From Marinobacter sp. BGYM27 (lineage in GTDB: Bacteria > Pseudomonadota > Gammaproteobacteria > Pseudomonadales > Oleiphilaceae): a stretch of 64,000 nt of DNA. The translations under genes and the position numbers were made by a program. Location of the stretch: the NCBI GenBank assembly GCA_025153445.1, contig JANZNS010000001.1, positions 434,001 to 498,000 of the forward strand, in the 5' to 3' direction. Every line of letters begins with the position of its first letter. Position 1 is the first letter of the stretch. The notes under the pieces are model-generated. The model was given only the letters and a program-made list of their open reading frames with translations, ran no database searches and was not told the origin of the DNA. Positions 48,301-60,591 of the stretch are shown in pieces.

Positions 48301-48327
48301 AAAAGCCCGCTATGCGGGCTTTTTTTG
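48301..48327 (+). terminator. Rho-independent terminator after the RND permease gene
   Basis: AAAAGCCCGC pairs with GCGGGCTTTT around a 3-nt loop, followed by further T. This is a compact, strong terminator. Confidence 0.93.
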
Positions 48328-48474
48328 TTTTCGCTCATGTAGTTAGCGAATTAACCGAACTTTATTTTCTGGCGCATTTGGTCTATGTTGGGGTGTGATA
48401 GTAATCATGAGGGGCAGTGGGTGTCCCAACGGGCTCATGCTCCGGAATAAGTGACTAATAAGGGAAGAATTATA

Positions 48475-49458
48475 ATGGGACTTCGACACAAGTTATCCAC
48501 TTTCGCGTTGGCAACCGCCGTAGGTCTTGGCGCAGCGTCTGCTCAGGTATCGGCTGCTGAACAGCGTTTTGTGACTATTGGCACCGGTGGCGTTACCGGC
48601 GTTTACTACCCGGCGGGTGGTGCTGTTTGCCGTCTGGTCAACAAAGACCGCAAAGAACATGGCATTCGTTGTTCGGTTGAAAGTACCGGTGGCTCGATCT
48701 ACAACCTGAACGCGATTCGTCAGGGCGAGCTTGATCTGGCAGTAGCTCAGTCTGACTGGCAGTACCATGCGTACAATGGTAGCAGCGAGTTTGAAAAGGA
48801 TGGCCCGAACAAAAAACTGCGTTCAGTGTTCTCTCTGCACCCGGAGCCGTTCACCGTTGTTGCTCGTAAAGATTCCGGAATCAAGAATTTCGAAGACCTG
48901 AAAGGCAAGCGTGTCAGTGTTGGTAATCCGGGCTCGGGCCAGCGTGCAACGGCTGAAGTCCTGATGAAAGAAATGGGTTGGGACATGAGCGCCTACTCAC
49001 TGGCGGCAGAATTGAAAGCTGCCGAGCAGTCTCAGGCACTGTGCGACAACAAGATTGATGCTTATTTCTACACGGTCGGGCATCCGTCAGGCGCAATCAA
49101 GGAAGCCACAACGTCGTGCGACAGCGTGCTGGTTAATGTTGATAACGCTGCTACCAAGAAACTTGTAGCTGACAACCCGTACTATCGTGTGGCGACCATT
49201 CCCGGTGGAATGTATCGCGGTAACGACAATGACGTCACGACTTTCGGTGTGGCTGCGACGGTTGTGACATCGGCGGACGTTCCTGAAGATGTTGTCTACG
49301 AAGTTGTGAAAGCCGTCTTCGAGAACTTCGACAGCTTCAAGCGCCTTCACCCGGCATTTGAAAACCTGAAGAAAGAAGAAATGGCGACTGACGCCCTGAG
49401 TGCGCCACTGCATCCAGGTGCCGTTAAGTACTTCAAGGAAATCGGCCTGTTAAAGTAA
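48475..49458 (+). CDS. TAXI-type TRAP transporter solute-binding protein
   Basis: A 327-residue periplasmic binding protein. Signal peptide [20 protein letters not shown], then [20 protein letters not shown], the signature of the TAXI family. [14 protein letters not shown] and [13 protein letters not shown] are also typical. The ligand may be glutamate, 2-oxoglutarate or another carboxylate; the sequence alone does not tell. The start at 48475 has an AAGGGAAG site; the frame from 48451 adds eight residues before the signal peptide. The fused permease gene follows after two hairpins. Confidence 0.94.
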   Translation: MGLRHKLSTFALATAVGLGAASAQVSAAEQRFVTIGTGGVTGVYYPAGGAVCRLVNKDRKEHGIRCSVESTGGSIYNLNAIRQGELDLAVAQSDWQYHAYNGSSEFEKDGPNKKLRSVFSLHPEPFTVVARKDSGIKNFEDLKGKRVSVGNPGSGQRATAEVLMKEMGWDMSAYSLAAELKAAEQSQALCDNKIDAYFYTVGHPSGAIKEATTSCDSVLVNVDNAATKKLVADNPYYRVATIPGGMYRGNDNDVTTFGVAATVVTSADVPEDVVYEVVKAVFENFDSFKRLHPAFENLKKEEMATDALSAPLHPGAVKYFKEIGLLK

Positions 49459-49468
49459 GACCGGTGAA

Positions 49469-49548
49469 ACGGGCCGCCTGAGTGTGGCCCGTTATCCGTT
49501 TTACTTTCAGTTGGAAGGCGGCTGCCCGTGTGCGAGGCAGCCGTTTTT
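49469..49548 (+). terminator. Two hairpins between binding-protein and permease genes; second is terminator-like
   Basis: ACGGGCC (49469-49475) pairs with GGCCCGT (49486-49492). Then CGGCTGC (49519-49525) pairs with GCAGCCG (49537-49543), followed by five T. Partial termination here would yield more binding protein than permease, a normal stoichiometry for such transporters. Confidence 0.7.
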
Positions 49549-49576
49549 GATATCACCCTCCTGACAGGTCTTTTCA

Positions 49577-52198
49577 ATGGCAGATCAGCAAACTCAATCG
49601 TCACATGGTGACGACAGCGTCAACGGCAAGGCCGTGCCCGATGTTGATAGCGTGCTCCAGACCGAAACCGGTGGACGCGTAGCTACAGGGATGTCCGGCA
49701 AGATTCTGTTCATTGTGCCGGTCGTCTGGTCTTTGTTTCAGCTCTGGATTGCCTCTCCGCTGCCTTTCATCTTTGATATCGGCATTTTCAATTCCACGGA
49801 AGCGCGATCTATTCACCTCGCGTTTGCGATCTTTCTGGCGTTTTCTGCTTTCCCCATGATCAAGGGGAAGTCACTGGATCATGTCCCTGTTTTCGACTGG
49901 ATCCTCGCCCTGTTGGCGGCATTTTGCGCCTCTTATATCTATGTCTTTTATAACGAACTTGCTTCTCGTCCTGGCGCGCCGACGACAACAGATATGGTTG
50001 TTGCGATCGGTGGCCTGGTGCTGTTACTGGAAGCGACCCGCCGGTCGCTGGGGCTTCCGCTGGCGGTAGTCGCTGCTGTGTTTATCGTCTATTCGGTGGG
50101 CGGTCCTTACATGCCGGATGTGATTGCCCATAAAGGGGCAAGTATAGGGAAGCTCGCTTCGCACCAGTGGTTGGGTACTGAAGGGGTATTTGGCGTCGCA
50201 CTGGGTGTGTCGACGAGCTTTGTTTTCCTGTTTGTTTTGTTTGGCGCTTTGTTGGAAAAAGCAGGGGCCGGTAATTACTTCATTCAGGTGTCCTACGCAT
50301 TGCTTGGCCACATGCGAGGGGGGCCAGCAAAGGCCGCCGTGGTTTCAAGTGGTTTGAGTGGTGTTATTTCCGGCTCTTCTATCGCCAACGTCGTGACCAC
50401 CGGTACCTTTACGATTCCGCTAATGAAGCGGGTCGGCTTCCCGGCTGAAAAAGCCGGTGCAATTGAAGTGGCTGCATCGACCAATGGCCAGCTGACGCCT
50501 CCGGTAATGGGGGCAGCGGCATTTCTGATGGTCGAGTATGTGGGGATTTCTTATCTCGAGGTCATCAAGCACGCGATTCTCCCTGCATTGATTTCGTATG
50601 TTGCGCTTATCTACATCGTTCACCTTGAAGCCTGCAAGATGAAAATGTATGGCGTTGAACGCGTCAACAAGCCGACAGTAGCTCAGCGCATGCTGAACTG
50701 GACGGTACTGTTGATTGGTCTTTGCGCCCTGACTCTGGCTGTGTATTACGGTGTCGGGTGGACTAAAGAGGCCATGGGCAGCTATGCGCCCTGGGTATTG
50801 ACGGTCGCGCTTGTCGTTGCCTATGTCGGGCTTGTGGCCTATGCCGCCAAGTTCCCGCCCCTGGAGGCTGATGATCCGGACAAGGTGATGGATACCTTGC
50901 CTCCGGTGGGGGATACGGTCAAAACCGGACTCTATTTCCTGCTACCGGTTGTCGTGCTGGTCTGGTGCCTTACCGTTGAGCGACTGTCGCCCCAGTTGTC
51001 TGCTTTCTGGGCAACTGTATTCATGGTGTTCATTGTCGTCACTCAGCGACCGCTGCTCAAATTCTTCCGTAAGCAGACCGGAGCATGGTTTTCCACATTG
51101 AAAGAGGGCGGCTGTGACTTGATTGGGTCGCTGGCGACCGGTGGTCGCAATATGGTGGGAATTGGTGTTGCGACTGCAACGGCAGGCATTGTCGTGGGAA
51201 CCGTGACGCTCACCGGCATCGGTCTGGTGATGACCGAGTTCGTTGAGTTCATATCCGGCGGTAACCTGATGTTGATGCTGATATTTACAGCGATCATCAG
51301 CCTGTTGCTGGGGATGGGGTTGCCGACGACCGCAAACTACATTGTTGTCTCTACCCTGATGGCGCCGGTTATCGTGACTCTGGGGGCCCAGAACGGGCTC
51401 ATTGTGCCACTCATAGCCGTACACCTTTTCGTGTTCTACTTCGGCATTCTGGCGGACGATACGCCGCCCGTGGGGCTCGCCGCCTACGCGGCGGCGGCGA
51501 TCTCGGGAGCTGATCCGATAAAAACCGGTATCCAGGGTTTTACCTATGATATACGGACCGCCATCCTGCCGTTCATGTTCATCTTCAACACTCAGCTGCT
51601 GCTGATTGGTCTGACCGGGTGGTTTGATTTGCTGGTGACGATTGCCAGCGCTGTGACGGCGATGTTGGTATTCTCGGCAGCGACCCAGGGGTATTGGTTT
51701 ACACGAACCAAAATCTGGGAAACAGTTTTGTTGCTGTTGATTACTTTCACGCTATTCCGTCCGGGCTTCTGGTGGGATCGGGTGTACCCGCCAACCGAAA
51801 TGCGCCCCGGCGTCGAGGTGTTGGATCATGTGGGCGAAATTGCAGCGGGTGAGCCGATGGTGATGCGGGCGTCAGGTATGACCATCGACGGCACCGAGCA
51901 ATCGACTTTTGTAAACCTGAAGCTGCCAGAAGGGGATACGCCCGAAGCGCGCCTGCAGGAAGCGGGCCTTGAACTCAAGCGGGATGGCGACAGAATGGTC
52001 GTCGATTATGTTGCCTTCAGTAGTCCGGCCGAAGACGCGGGGCTTGCCTACGACTGGACGATCGACTCGGTTCAGGCGAAATTGGAGCGGCCGCCCAAGG
52101 AGCTGATGTTTATTCCGGCACTGATCCTGTTGGGTCTGGTTGCTTTTGGGCAGCTAAGGCGACGGGCGAAGGAGGAAGAAGCAGAAAGCGCGGCTTGA
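49577..52198 (+). CDS. TRAP transporter permease, fused DctQM type with C-terminal DUF3394-like domain
   Basis: 873 residues with about 17-18 hydrophobic helices. The N-terminal part (about 40-190) corresponds to DctQ and the rest to DctM. Typical DctM sequences are SSGLSGVISGSSIANVVTTG and TNGQLTPPVMGAAAF, with a second set at LLLGMGLPTTANYIVVSTLM. The C-terminal 130 residues (after WWDRVYPPTEMRP) form a soluble domain containing VDYVAFSSPAEDAG, like a PDZ-type DUF3394 region, then a final helix. It uses a sodium or proton gradient to import the ligand of the binding protein at 48475. Confidence 0.93.
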   Translation: MADQQTQSSHGDDSVNGKAVPDVDSVLQTETGGRVATGMSGKILFIVPVVWSLFQLWIASPLPFIFDIGIFNSTEARSIHLAFAIFLAFSAFPMIKGKSLDHVPVFDWILALLAAFCASYIYVFYNELASRPGAPTTTDMVVAIGGLVLLLEATRRSLGLPLAVVAAVFIVYSVGGPYMPDVIAHKGASIGKLASHQWLGTEGVFGVALGVSTSFVFLFVLFGALLEKAGAGNYFIQVSYALLGHMRGGPAKAAVVSSGLSGVISGSSIANVVTTGTFTIPLMKRVGFPAEKAGAIEVAASTNGQLTPPVMGAAAFLMVEYVGISYLEVIKHAILPALISYVALIYIVHLEACKMKMYGVERVNKPTVAQRMLNWTVLLIGLCALTLAVYYGVGWTKEAMGSYAPWVLTVALVVAYVGLVAYAAKFPPLEADDPDKVMDTLPPVGDTVKTGLYFLLPVVVLVWCLTVERLSPQLSAFWATVFMVFIVVTQRPLLKFFRKQTGAWFSTLKEGGCDLIGSLATGGRNMVGIGVATATAGIVVGTVTLTGIGLVMTEFVEFISGGNLMLMLIFTAIISLLLGMGLPTTANYIVVSTLMAPVIVTLGAQNGLIVPLIAVHLFVFYFGILADDTPPVGLAAYAAAAISGADPIKTGIQGFTYDIRTAILPFMFIFNTQLLLIGLTGWFDLLVTIASAVTAMLVFSAATQGYWFTRTKIWETVLLLLITFTLFRPGFWWDRVYPPTEMRPGVEVLDHVGEIAAGEPMVMRASGMTIDGTEQSTFVNLKLPEGDTPEARLQEAGLELKRDGDRMVVDYVAFSSPAEDAGLAYDWTIDSVQAKLERPPKELMFIPALILLGLVAFGQLRRRAKEEEAESAA

Positions 52199-52238
52199 TT
52201 AAAGGCTTCAGATCGCGACTGGAAGTGAGTCGCAAAAG

Positions 52239-52272
52239 GACCCCGGTGGCAGCAATGTACCGGGGTCTTTTT
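52239..52272. terminator. Bidirectional terminator between TRAP permease and parA-like genes
   Basis: GACCCCGGT (52239-52247) pairs with ACCGGGGTC (52259-52267) around an 11-nt loop, followed by TTTTT. Four A precede the left arm, so the minus-strand transcript of the parA-like gene also gets a U tract. Confidence 0.85.
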
Positions 52273-52279
52273 ATATCCG

Positions 52280-53026
52280 TCAGGTGCGTGCGATTTTCCT
52301 GATTTCTTTCCAGAGTAACCGGTAGGCATGCGCTGCCGGAGAGTTGGAACGTATAAGCTCCACCGGGCAACGCGCTTCTCCCATTTTCTCCACGTCGCTT
52401 GCGTAGGGAATGAAGCCTCGCAGCCGTGAGGGAAGCTGTCCGCTATCGGCGCCAAGGATTTGTTGATGGATGCGTTTTCGACGATCAACCATCGATAAAA
52501 ACGGGTGCAGTTTCTCCGGCCCCAGTTTTTTATCTTTGGCAAACTCGAGCAATTGTTCCCAGCTGTTCAGAGACAGCCAGGTGGGAATGGTCGGAACGAA
52601 TACGTGGTCAGCCGTTTCCAGAATCTGTTCGGCGAGTCGCGAAAGGGATGGAGGGCAATCGAGCACAACCAGTCCGTAACTTTCAGATAGCGGTGCCAGC
52701 CATTTTCTGAGTGCGTGCTTGCCGCCGTCTTGATCAAGTCTTACGTCAAGGTTTCGAAAGCTGGGGTGAGCAAGGATAAGATCCAGATTGGAGTAGTCTG
52801 ATGTGGTGATCATCCGTCCGACAGGGGTTTTGCCTTTGATCAGTCGGGACGCCTTCTCGCCGACCGTGTCGGGTTCTTTGCCGAGGTACCAGCTTGCAGC
52901 TCCCTGCGCGTCAAGGTCCCACAATAAGGTGGGGACACCGCTTTGGCCTGCGAGGTAAGCAATGTTCACCGCTGCTGCGGTCTTTCCGACGCCCCCTTTG
53001 AGGTTGTGAAATGCAATGACCCGCAA
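52280..53026 (-). CDS. ParA/MinD-type ATPase, orphan
   Basis: A 248-residue deviant Walker ATPase. The N-terminus MRVIAFHNLKGGVGKTAAAV carries the KGGVGKT loop, with the first signature lysine of the deviant motif; WDLDAQGAASW is the switch, and VVLDCPPSLSRL the Walker B. No ParB partner or parS site is seen. Such orphans position plasmid-like cargo, chemoreceptor arrays or other complexes. It is convergent with the TRAP permease gene and divergent from thrS. Confidence 0.9.
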   Translation of the reverse strand: MRVIAFHNLKGGVGKTAAAVNIAYLAGQSGVPTLLWDLDAQGAASWYLGKEPDTVGEKASRLIKGKTPVGRMITTSDYSNLDLILAHPSFRNLDVRLDQDGGKHALRKWLAPLSESYGLVVLDCPPSLSRLAEQILETADHVFVPTIPTWLSLNSWEQLLEFAKDKKLGPEKLHPFLSMVDRRKRIHQQILGADSGQLPSRLRGFIPYASDVEKMGEARCPVELIRSNSPAAHAYRLLWKEIRKIART

Positions 53027-53216
53027 TGCGATTCTCCCTGTTAGCCCAATGCTGCTCCGATTATTCTTTCATTGTGCACAGCTTATCTGACTTTTGCATG
53101 ACATCCCTCGCCGGGGGCTGATAGACTGCCCGTCCCAAAATGGCCCGCGACTCGTGACGCGGCCGCCCGAAACCATGTGGTCTCTCGTAATGATCACCGC
53201 TGAAAGGAGCGTATCC

Positions 53217-55142
53217 ATGCCTGTAGTTACCCTGCCTGACGGTAGTCATCGTAGTTTCTCGCAAGCTGTTTCTGTCCATGATGTGGCCGCTGATATCGGC
53301 GCCGGCCTTGCCAAAGCGGCTCTTGCCGGGCGCGTGAACGGCACATTGGTGGATACCAGTTACGAGATCACCGAAGACGCGGAACTCGCCATTATTACCG
53401 AGCGTGACCCGGATGGGGTGGATGTTATCCGTCACTCAACCGCTCACCTTCTGGCAATGGCAGTCAAGGATCTGTTTCCTTCAGCGCAAGTGACGATAGG
53501 ACCGGTTATTGATAACGGTTTCTATTACGACTTCAAGTTTGATCGCCCGTTCACCAACGAAGACCTGGCCCGTATCGAAAAGCGGATGGAAGAGTTGGCG
53601 AAGCAGGACTTCAAGGTCTCCCGGTCAGTGATGTCTCGTGCTGAGGCGGTCAAGCTTTTTGGCGAGATGGGCGAAGAGTACAAAGTTCGCATCATTGAGG
53701 ACATTCCCGGGGATGAGGACCTCTCGTTCTATCAGCAGGGGGATTTTGTTGATCTCTGCCGTGGTCCCCACGTGCCGAACACCGGCAAGCTCAAAGCGTT
53801 CAAGCTCACCAAGGTTGCCGGTGCTTACTGGCGCGGTGATACCAGCAATGAGCAGCTGCAGCGCATCTACGGCACCGCTTGGGGCAACAAGAAAGAGCTC
53901 AAGGCTTACCTGCACCGTCTTGAAGAAGCGGAGAAGCGGGATCACCGCAAAATTGGTAAAAAGCTTGGCCTGTTCCACATGCAGGAAGAGGCGCCCGGAA
54001 TGGTGTTCTGGCACCCGGATGGCTGGAGCATCTATCAGGAAATTGAGCAGTACATGCGGCAGATACTGCGCCGCCATGACTACAAAGAGATCAAGACCCC
54101 TCAGGTGGTATCCCGGGTGTTGTGGGAGCAGTCAGGTCACTGGGACAAGTTCAGTGATGACATGTTTACCACCGAGTCTGAAAAGCATGACTATGCGATC
54201 AAGCCCATGAACTGCCCCTGCCACGTGCAGGTGTTTAATCAGGGTTTGAAGAGCTACAAAGAGCTCCCGCTGCGTCTGGCCGAATTTGGCTCTTGCCACC
54301 GGAATGAAGCATCTGGCGCACTTCATGGTCTTATGCGGGTCCGCGGCTTCACCCAGGATGATGCGCATATTTTCTGTGAGGAGGGCGATATCCAGGCTGA
54401 AGTCTCCCTGTTTATGGATCTGCTGCATGAGGTTTATACCGATTTCGGATTTACCGAAATTCTGTATAAACTCTCGACCCGACCTGAAAAGCGCGTCGGC
54501 TCAGATGAAATCTGGGATAAAGCAGAGGCTGCCCTGGAAGAAGCGCTGAATCGTGAGGGTGTTGATTGGGAACTTTTGCCGGGCGAAGGCGCGTTTTATG
54601 GCCCGAAAATCGAGTTTTCCCTTAAAGATTGTATCGGTCGGGTCTGGCAATGCGGTACTGTACAGGTCGATTTCTCGATGCCAGGCCGGCTCGGCGCACA
54701 ATATGTGGCAGATAACTCAGAGCGCCGCACACCGGTCATGTTGCACCGGGCGGTACTGGGCTCGTTCGAGCGTTTTATCGGTATCCTGATCGAGGAATAC
54801 GAGGGTGCGTTCCCGACCTGGCTATCGCCAACCCAGGTTGCCGTGCTGAATATCACGGATAATCAGCGCGAATATTGTGAAAAAGTAACAGAAACCCTTG
54901 AAAAAACCGGGTACAGAGTGCATGCCGACTTGAGAAACGAGAAGATCGGCTTTAAAATTCGCGAGCACACTCTTAATAAAGTGCCTTATCTCGCGGTTAT
55001 TGGTGATAAAGAGGTCGAAGCCGGCGCAGTTGCTATACGTAACCGTAAAGGCGAAGATCTGGGCACAATGTCGCTGAGCGACTTCCAGGCCATGCTGGCG
55101 GAAGACGTTTCACGCAAAGGTAGAAATCAAACGGAGATCTGA
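53217..55142 (+). CDS. thrS: Threonyl-tRNA synthetase
   Basis: A 641-residue class II synthetase, the usual length. The N-terminal TGS domain ([14 protein letters not shown]) is followed by the editing domain with [11 protein letters not shown] and the [13 protein letters not shown] region. The catalytic core contains the zinc site cysteine in [10 protein letters not shown] and motif 2 [12 protein letters not shown]. The C-terminal anticodon-binding domain ends the protein. The start at 53217 is preceded by AAGGAG (53203-53208); the frame extends upstream to 53094. It begins the translation operon thrS-infC-rpmI-rplT. Confidence 0.97.
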   Translation: MPVVTLPDGSHRSFSQAVSVHDVAADIGAGLAKAALAGRVNGTLVDTSYEITEDAELAIITERDPDGVDVIRHSTAHLLAMAVKDLFPSAQVTIGPVIDNGFYYDFKFDRPFTNEDLARIEKRMEELAKQDFKVSRSVMSRAEAVKLFGEMGEEYKVRIIEDIPGDEDLSFYQQGDFVDLCRGPHVPNTGKLKAFKLTKVAGAYWRGDTSNEQLQRIYGTAWGNKKELKAYLHRLEEAEKRDHRKIGKKLGLFHMQEEAPGMVFWHPDGWSIYQEIEQYMRQILRRHDYKEIKTPQVVSRVLWEQSGHWDKFSDDMFTTESEKHDYAIKPMNCPCHVQVFNQGLKSYKELPLRLAEFGSCHRNEASGALHGLMRVRGFTQDDAHIFCEEGDIQAEVSLFMDLLHEVYTDFGFTEILYKLSTRPEKRVGSDEIWDKAEAALEEALNREGVDWELLPGEGAFYGPKIEFSLKDCIGRVWQCGTVQVDFSMPGRLGAQYVADNSERRTPVMLHRAVLGSFERFIGILIEEYEGAFPTWLSPTQVAVLNITDNQREYCEKVTETLEKTGYRVHADLRNEKIGFKIREHTLNKVPYLAVIGDKEVEAGAVAIRNRKGEDLGTMSLSDFQAMLAEDVSRKGRNQTEI

Positions 55143-55144
55143 TT

Positions 55145-55684
55145 ATTAAACAGCGAACGAATCGGGGTGGACGTGCTCCACGCACGCCTATCAATGAGAA
55201 TATAGACGCCACAGAAGTACGTCTGATCGCAGCGGACGGTGAGCAAGTCGGCGTTGTCGCCATAGAAGACGCTCTGAAAGCTGCTGAAGAAGCTTCTCTG
55301 GATCTGGTTCAGGTTACGAATTCCGATCCGATCGTCTGCAAGATAATGGACTTCGGTAAAAAGGTCTTCGAAGAGAAGAAGGCCAAAGCGGCTGCGAAGA
55401 AAAAGCAGAAGCAGGTTCAAGTCAAAGAAGTGAAATTCCGGCCAGGTACGGAAGAAGGGGATTATCAGGTCAAGCTACGCAACCTGACACGTTTCCTTGA
55501 GAACGGGGACCGGGGCAAGGTCACTATTCGCTTCCGCGGACGTGAGATGGCACACCAGGAAATTGGTATGAAGCTCATGAATCGTGTTGAAGCGGATATT
55601 GAGCACTTTGCCCAGGTAGAGCAACGGCCGAAAATGGAAGGCCGGCAGATGACCATGGTGGTTGCTCCCCGTAAAAATAAGTGA
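55145..55684 (+). CDS. infC: Translation initiation factor IF-3, AUU start
   Basis: A 179-residue IF-3. The start codon is ATT at 55145, two bases after the thrS stop, as in E. coli, where the rare AUU allows IF-3 to repress its own synthesis. A GGAG site (55133-55136) is 8 nt upstream. The sequence reads [12 protein letters not shown] then [13 protein letters not shown], matching the family. The conserved linker and C-terminal domain include [20 protein letters not shown] and [11 protein letters not shown]. The first ATG in frame would give a truncated 112-residue product that lacks the N-domain. Confidence 0.97.
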   Translation: MKQRTNRGGRAPRTPINENIDATEVRLIAADGEQVGVVAIEDALKAAEEASLDLVQVTNSDPIVCKIMDFGKKVFEEKKAKAAAKKKQKQVQVKEVKFRPGTEEGDYQVKLRNLTRFLENGDRGKVTIRFRGREMAHQEIGMKLMNRVEADIEHFAQVEQRPKMEGRQMTMVVAPRKNK

Positions 55685-55777
55685 TCCGGATAACGGTAAC
55701 TGTCCCTCGCACAGTGCGGGGGATTTGTCGTTAATGGGTCATTCTTTATTTAAACTAAAATGCGGAGTTTTAGAAAA

Positions 55778-55969
55778 ATGCCAAAGATGAAAACCAAGAG
55801 TGGAGCTACCAAGCGGTTCAAGAAAACCGCGAAGGGCTTCAAGCATAAGCAGTCCTTCACCAGTCATATTTTGACCAAGAAGAGCCCTAAGCGTAAGCGT
55901 CAGCTTCGTGGTACCAAGCTGATTGCCAAGTCTGATGTGGCATCCGTCAAACGTATGATCGCCTGCTAA
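55778..55969 (+). CDS. rpmI: 50S ribosomal protein L35
   Basis: 63 residues beginning [17 protein letters not shown] and very basic, with [16 protein letters not shown] as the family core. The start at 55778 is preceded by GGAG at slightly long spacing. The 93-base gap after infC contains a small CCCTCGCA/GTGCGGGGG hairpin (about 55704-55722), possibly part of the L20-mediated autoregulation known for this operon. Confidence 0.97.
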   Translation: MPKMKTKSGATKRFKKTAKGFKHKQSFTSHILTKKSPKRKRQLRGTKLIAKSDVASVKRMIAC

Positions 55970-55998
55970 GGCATTACTGGATAAAGAAGGATTAAATT

Positions 55999-56355
55999 AT
56001 GCCTCGTGTAAAACGTGGTGTCGTCGCACGTCGTCGTCACAAGAAGATTCTGAAGCAGGCTAAAGGTTACTACGGTGCCCGTAGCCGAGTGTTTCGTGTT
56101 GCCAAGCAGGCGGTTATCAAGGCCGGTCAGTATGCTTACCGCGACCGTCGTAACCGCAAGCGCCAGTTCCGCGCACTGTGGATCGCCCGTATCAACGCGG
56201 GTGCCCGTGCAAACGGCCTTTCCTACAGCCGTCTGATCGCTGGCCTGAAGAAGGCTAACGTTGAGATCGACCGTAAGGTTCTTGCTGATCTGGCGATGAA
56301 CGAGCAACAGACGTTCAGCGTCGTCGTTGAAAAAGCAAAAGCCGCACTCGCTTAA
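55999..56355 (+). CDS. rplT: 50S ribosomal protein L20
   Basis: 118 residues beginning [20 protein letters not shown], with [20 protein letters not shown] and [18 protein letters not shown], all typical of L20, an early assembly protein that also represses rpmI-rplT translation in relatives. Thirty bases separate it from rpmI, with an AAGGA site. Two hairpins follow. Confidence 0.98.
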   Translation: MPRVKRGVVARRRHKKILKQAKGYYGARSRVFRVAKQAVIKAGQYAYRDRRNRKRQFRALWIARINAGARANGLSYSRLIAGLKKANVEIDRKVLADLAMNEQQTFSVVVEKAKAALA

Positions 56356-56382
56356 GCTCTTTCATCGATTGCAGTACGAATC

Positions 56383-56442
56383 AGATGCCTGTTTTTACAG
56401 GCATCTATTTATAGGGGAAGAGCGCGCTCTTCCCCTATTTTT
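56383..56442 (+). terminator. Tandem hairpins after rplT and before pheS
   Basis: AGATGCCTG (56383-56391) pairs with CAGGCATCT (56398-56406). Immediately after, 56411-56438 is a perfect 28-base palindrome (stem of 12 with a small loop) followed by a five-T run. The second is a strong Rho-independent terminator and may act as an attenuator ahead of pheST. Confidence 0.85.
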
Positions 56443-56476
56443 GTTCAGGGCTCGATGAATTTTGAAAGCCTTGTGA

Positions 56477-57508
<1,032 letters not shown>

Positions 57509-57571
57509 ACGGCGGGCGCATAGCAACGCCGGCGAATTCAGGATTAACGGTATCAGCACAAGGCAACAAGC

Positions 57572-59941
57572 ATGAAATTTAGTGAACAGTGGCTGCGCGA
57601 ATGGGTAAACCCGTCGATCGATACCCAGGCTCTGGTTGATCAGATCACCATGGCAGGGCTCGAAGTTGATGGATTCGAACCGGTCGCCGGCGCATTTTCT
57701 GGTGTCATCGTAGGGCGAGTCGTATCGGCAGAACCCCATCCCGATGCGGATAAGCTGCGTGTATGCCAGGTTGAGGGCGGCGCTGAAACCGTTCAGATCG
57801 TATGTGGCGCACCTAATGCCAGAGCTGGAATCAAGGTTGCTCTGGCGGAGGTAGGTGCCGTTTTACCCGGTGACTTCCGTATCAAGAAAGCAAAACTTCG
57901 TGGACAGCCATCCCAGGGGATGCTGTGTTCGGAGGCCGAGCTGGGCTTTTCTGACGAGCATGATGGCATTATGGAGCTCCCGGAATCGGCACCGGTTGGG
58001 GAAAACCTGCGCGCTTATCTCGGGCTGGACGATGTCACTATTGATGTTGACCTCACACCCAACCGCAGCGATTGTCTTTCCATTCGCGGGCTGGCCCGTG
58101 AAGTGGGTGTGTTGAATCGTCAGCTGGTAGACGCGCCAGAGCTCACACCGGTTGCCCCGAGCCACTCGGATGTTGTGGATGTGCGGGTGAGTGCACCGGA
58201 AGGCTGCCCCCGTTATCTTGGTCGCATTATTCGCGGTGTTGATCTGTCTGCAGAAACGCCCCTGTGGATGCGTGAGCGCCTGCGTCGATCGGGCATTCGC
58301 AGTATTGATGCCGCTGTGGATGTCACAAACTATGTAATGCTGGAGCTGGGCCAGCCCATGCATGCCTTCGACCGTGCCGAGATCAGTGGTGGCATTGTCG
58401 TGCGTTGGGCGGAGCAGGGCGAAAAGCTGACGTTGCTTGATGGTCAGGAGGTTGAGTTGACCCGCGATACGCTGGTCATTGCCGATCACGAAAAGCCCGT
58501 GGCGATCGCAGGCGTGATGGGAGGCGAACACTCGGGAGTCGGTACTGATACACGTGATCTGGTGCTGGAGTCAGCATTTTTTGAGCCCATTACCATTGCC
58601 GGAAAAGCCCGTCACTATGGCTTGCACACGGATGCATCCCACCGTTTTGAACGCGGTGTCGACCCCAAGCTGGCGCGTGATGCAATGGAGCGCGCCACCC
58701 GGTTGCTGCTCGATATCGTGGGTGGCGAAGCGGGCGAAATTACCGAAGTTGCCAGTGCCAAACACTTGCCCGAAGAGGTGCAGGTCGAATTGCGCGAGCG
58801 CCGCGTAGCGGATGTTCTGGGGCTGGAAATCAATCGCACCGAGATCGAAGAAATTCTGACTCGTCTTGGCCTGCATGTTGATAAGCTGACACGCGAAGGT
58901 TGGTTGATTCGAGTGCCAAGCTATCGCCCGGATATCGCCATCGAAGAAGATCTTATCGAGGAAGTGGGCAGGATCTTCGGTTACAACAACCTTCCGGTCA
59001 CGACCCCATTCGGTGGTTTGGCGCTGCGGGAAGAGCCTGAAGCCGTGCGCCCGGTCTCCGCCATCCAGTCGTTGCTCGTTTCGCGTGGCTATCAGGAGGC
59101 GATCACATACAGTTTTGTTGATGCTCAGGCTCAGGCACTGCTGAGTACACACAAAGCTATTGAGCTGGCGAATCCGATATCAAGCGATATGTCAGTGATG
59201 CGAACCACGCTGTGGACGGGGCTGCTGAAGACAGTCTCGCACAACCAGAATCGCCAGCAATCCCGCATCCGGCTGTTCGAGACGGGGCTGCGCTTTATCA
59301 GCAACGGAGAGAGCATTGACCAGGTGCCGATGCTGGCGGGTGTCGTAACCGGATCTCAAGACCCTGAAAGCTGGGTTAACGGGCGACGCAATGTCGACTT
59401 TTACGATGCCAAGGGTGACCTTGAAGCGCTGTTTGATTTATTGGGTATTCAGGTCGATTTTGTGGCTGGAGAGCACCCCTCACTGCACCCGGGCCAGACA
59501 GCCGAGCTGCGAATGAATGGCGAATCTGTTGGCTGGCTGGGAGCCTTGCACCCTCAGGTGCAGAAAAAACTGGACCTGAATGGCGCGATCTATGTCTTTG
59601 AGCTATTCTTGAATTCGATCCTCACTGGATATGTGCCTAATTTCAAAGAATTTTCAAAATTTCCTGAAGTTCGCCGGGATTTGGCTATTATTATCGGGAA
59701 TGAGGTTGGTTATGCCGAGGTTCAGCGTATCGCCCGTCAACATGCGGGTGAGCAGCTGACTGGTGTGCGTCTGTTTGATGTGTTTGAGGGCGAGGCAATC
59801 GGCGAAGGCCGCAAGAGCCTTGCCTTGAGCCTGTTCTGGCAGCATCCTGAACGGACGCTGAATGACGAAGAGGTTCAGGCAAGCGTTAATGCTGTGGTTG
59901 ACGCGCTGAAGGCTGAGCTTGGAGCAACACTGAGGAGTTAG
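57572..59941 (+). CDS. pheT: Phenylalanyl-tRNA synthetase beta subunit
   Basis: 789 residues, the normal length. The N-terminal tRNA-binding EMAP-like domain contains [18 protein letters not shown]. The B3/B4 editing region has [19 protein letters not shown], and the B5 domain [19 protein letters not shown]. The C-terminal FDX-ACB anticodon-like domain begins near [13 protein letters not shown]. It starts 63 bases after pheS. ihfA begins four bases after its stop, so the genes form one operon. Confidence 0.97.
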   Translation: MKFSEQWLREWVNPSIDTQALVDQITMAGLEVDGFEPVAGAFSGVIVGRVVSAEPHPDADKLRVCQVEGGAETVQIVCGAPNARAGIKVALAEVGAVLPGDFRIKKAKLRGQPSQGMLCSEAELGFSDEHDGIMELPESAPVGENLRAYLGLDDVTIDVDLTPNRSDCLSIRGLAREVGVLNRQLVDAPELTPVAPSHSDVVDVRVSAPEGCPRYLGRIIRGVDLSAETPLWMRERLRRSGIRSIDAAVDVTNYVMLELGQPMHAFDRAEISGGIVVRWAEQGEKLTLLDGQEVELTRDTLVIADHEKPVAIAGVMGGEHSGVGTDTRDLVLESAFFEPITIAGKARHYGLHTDASHRFERGVDPKLARDAMERATRLLLDIVGGEAGEITEVASAKHLPEEVQVELRERRVADVLGLEINRTEIEEILTRLGLHVDKLTREGWLIRVPSYRPDIAIEEDLIEEVGRIFGYNNLPVTTPFGGLALREEPEAVRPVSAIQSLLVSRGYQEAITYSFVDAQAQALLSTHKAIELANPISSDMSVMRTTLWTGLLKTVSHNQNRQQSRIRLFETGLRFISNGESIDQVPMLAGVVTGSQDPESWVNGRRNVDFYDAKGDLEALFDLLGIQVDFVAGEHPSLHPGQTAELRMNGESVGWLGALHPQVQKKLDLNGAIYVFELFLNSILTGYVPNFKEFSKFPEVRRDLAIIIGNEVGYAEVQRIARQHAGEQLTGVRLFDVFEGEAIGEGRKSLALSLFWQHPERTLNDEEVQASVNAVVDALKAELGATLRS

Positions 59942-59945
59942 TGGA

Positions 59946-60248
59946 ATGGCGGCTTTGACAAAAGCGGAGATGGCGGAACGTCTTTACGAAGAGCTGGGGC
60001 TGAACAAGCGTGAAGCCAAAGAAATGGTAGAAGCCTTTTTCGGTGAAATCAGAGACGCCCTGAGCCATAACGAGCAGGTAAAGCTCTCCGGCTTTGGTAA
60101 CTTCGATCTCCGGGACAAGAAAGAGCGCCCGGGCCGAAACCCTAAAACCGGGGAAGAAATTCCCATTTGTGCGCGTCGTGTCGTTACTTTCCGGCCGGGA
60201 CAAAAACTAAAACAGAAAGTAGAGGCGTATGCTGGAACCCAGTCATAA
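59946..60248 (+). CDS. ihfA: Integration host factor alpha subunit
   Basis: A 100-residue DNA-bending protein. [20 protein letters not shown] is the family start, [20 protein letters not shown] the beta-arm with the intercalating proline, and [17 protein letters not shown] the C-terminus. It dimerises with IhfB. It follows pheT by four bases, the conserved pheST-ihfA arrangement. Its last 20 bases overlap the start of the MerR gene. Confidence 0.97.
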   Translation: MAALTKAEMAERLYEELGLNKREAKEMVEAFFGEIRDALSHNEQVKLSGFGNFDLRDKKERPGRNPKTGEEIPICARRVVTFRPGQKLKQKVEAYAGTQS

Positions 60249-60591
60249 CAACGAACTGCCCCCAATTCCGGGCAAGCGCTATTTCACTATCGGTGAAGTG
60301 GCTGATCTGTGCAGCGTTAAAGCGCATGTGCTGAGATATTGGGAGCAAGAGTTTCCGCAGCTGTCACCGGTAAAACGAAGGGGCAACCGTCGTTATTATC
60401 AGCGTGCCGATGTACTGACGATCAGGCAGATTCGTGCCTTGTTGTACGATCAGGGCTACACGATCGGCGGTGCCAAGCAAAAACTGAGCAGCCATGAAGT
60501 CAAAGACGATACGTCACAATACAAGCAGCTGATCAAGCAGATGATTGCCGAGCTTGAAGAGGTGCTGGACGTACTGAACAGCCCTGCCTGA
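60229..60591 (+). CDS. MerR family regulator downstream of ihfA
   Basis: 120 residues. The winged helix reads [40 protein letters not shown], here quoted only by its ends [10 protein letters not shown] and RRGNRRYY. The C-terminus is a short coiled coil without obvious effector or metal residues. This small MerR protein follows ihfA in many Pseudomonas-type genomes, but its targets are not known to me. It overlaps ihfA by 20 bp in another frame, implying coupling. Confidence 0.92.
   Translation: MLEPSHNNELPPIPGKRYFTIGEVADLCSVKAHVLRYWEQEFPQLSPVKRRGNRRYYQRADVLTIRQIRALLYDQGYTIGGAKQKLSSHEVKDDTSQYKQLIKQMIAELEEVLDVLNSPA

Noticed and set aside
56383-56412. Nine-codon frame (MPVFTGIYL) before pheS as a leader peptide
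   Set aside because: No ribosome site and only one Phe codon; it does not resemble the Phe-rich PheM leader.
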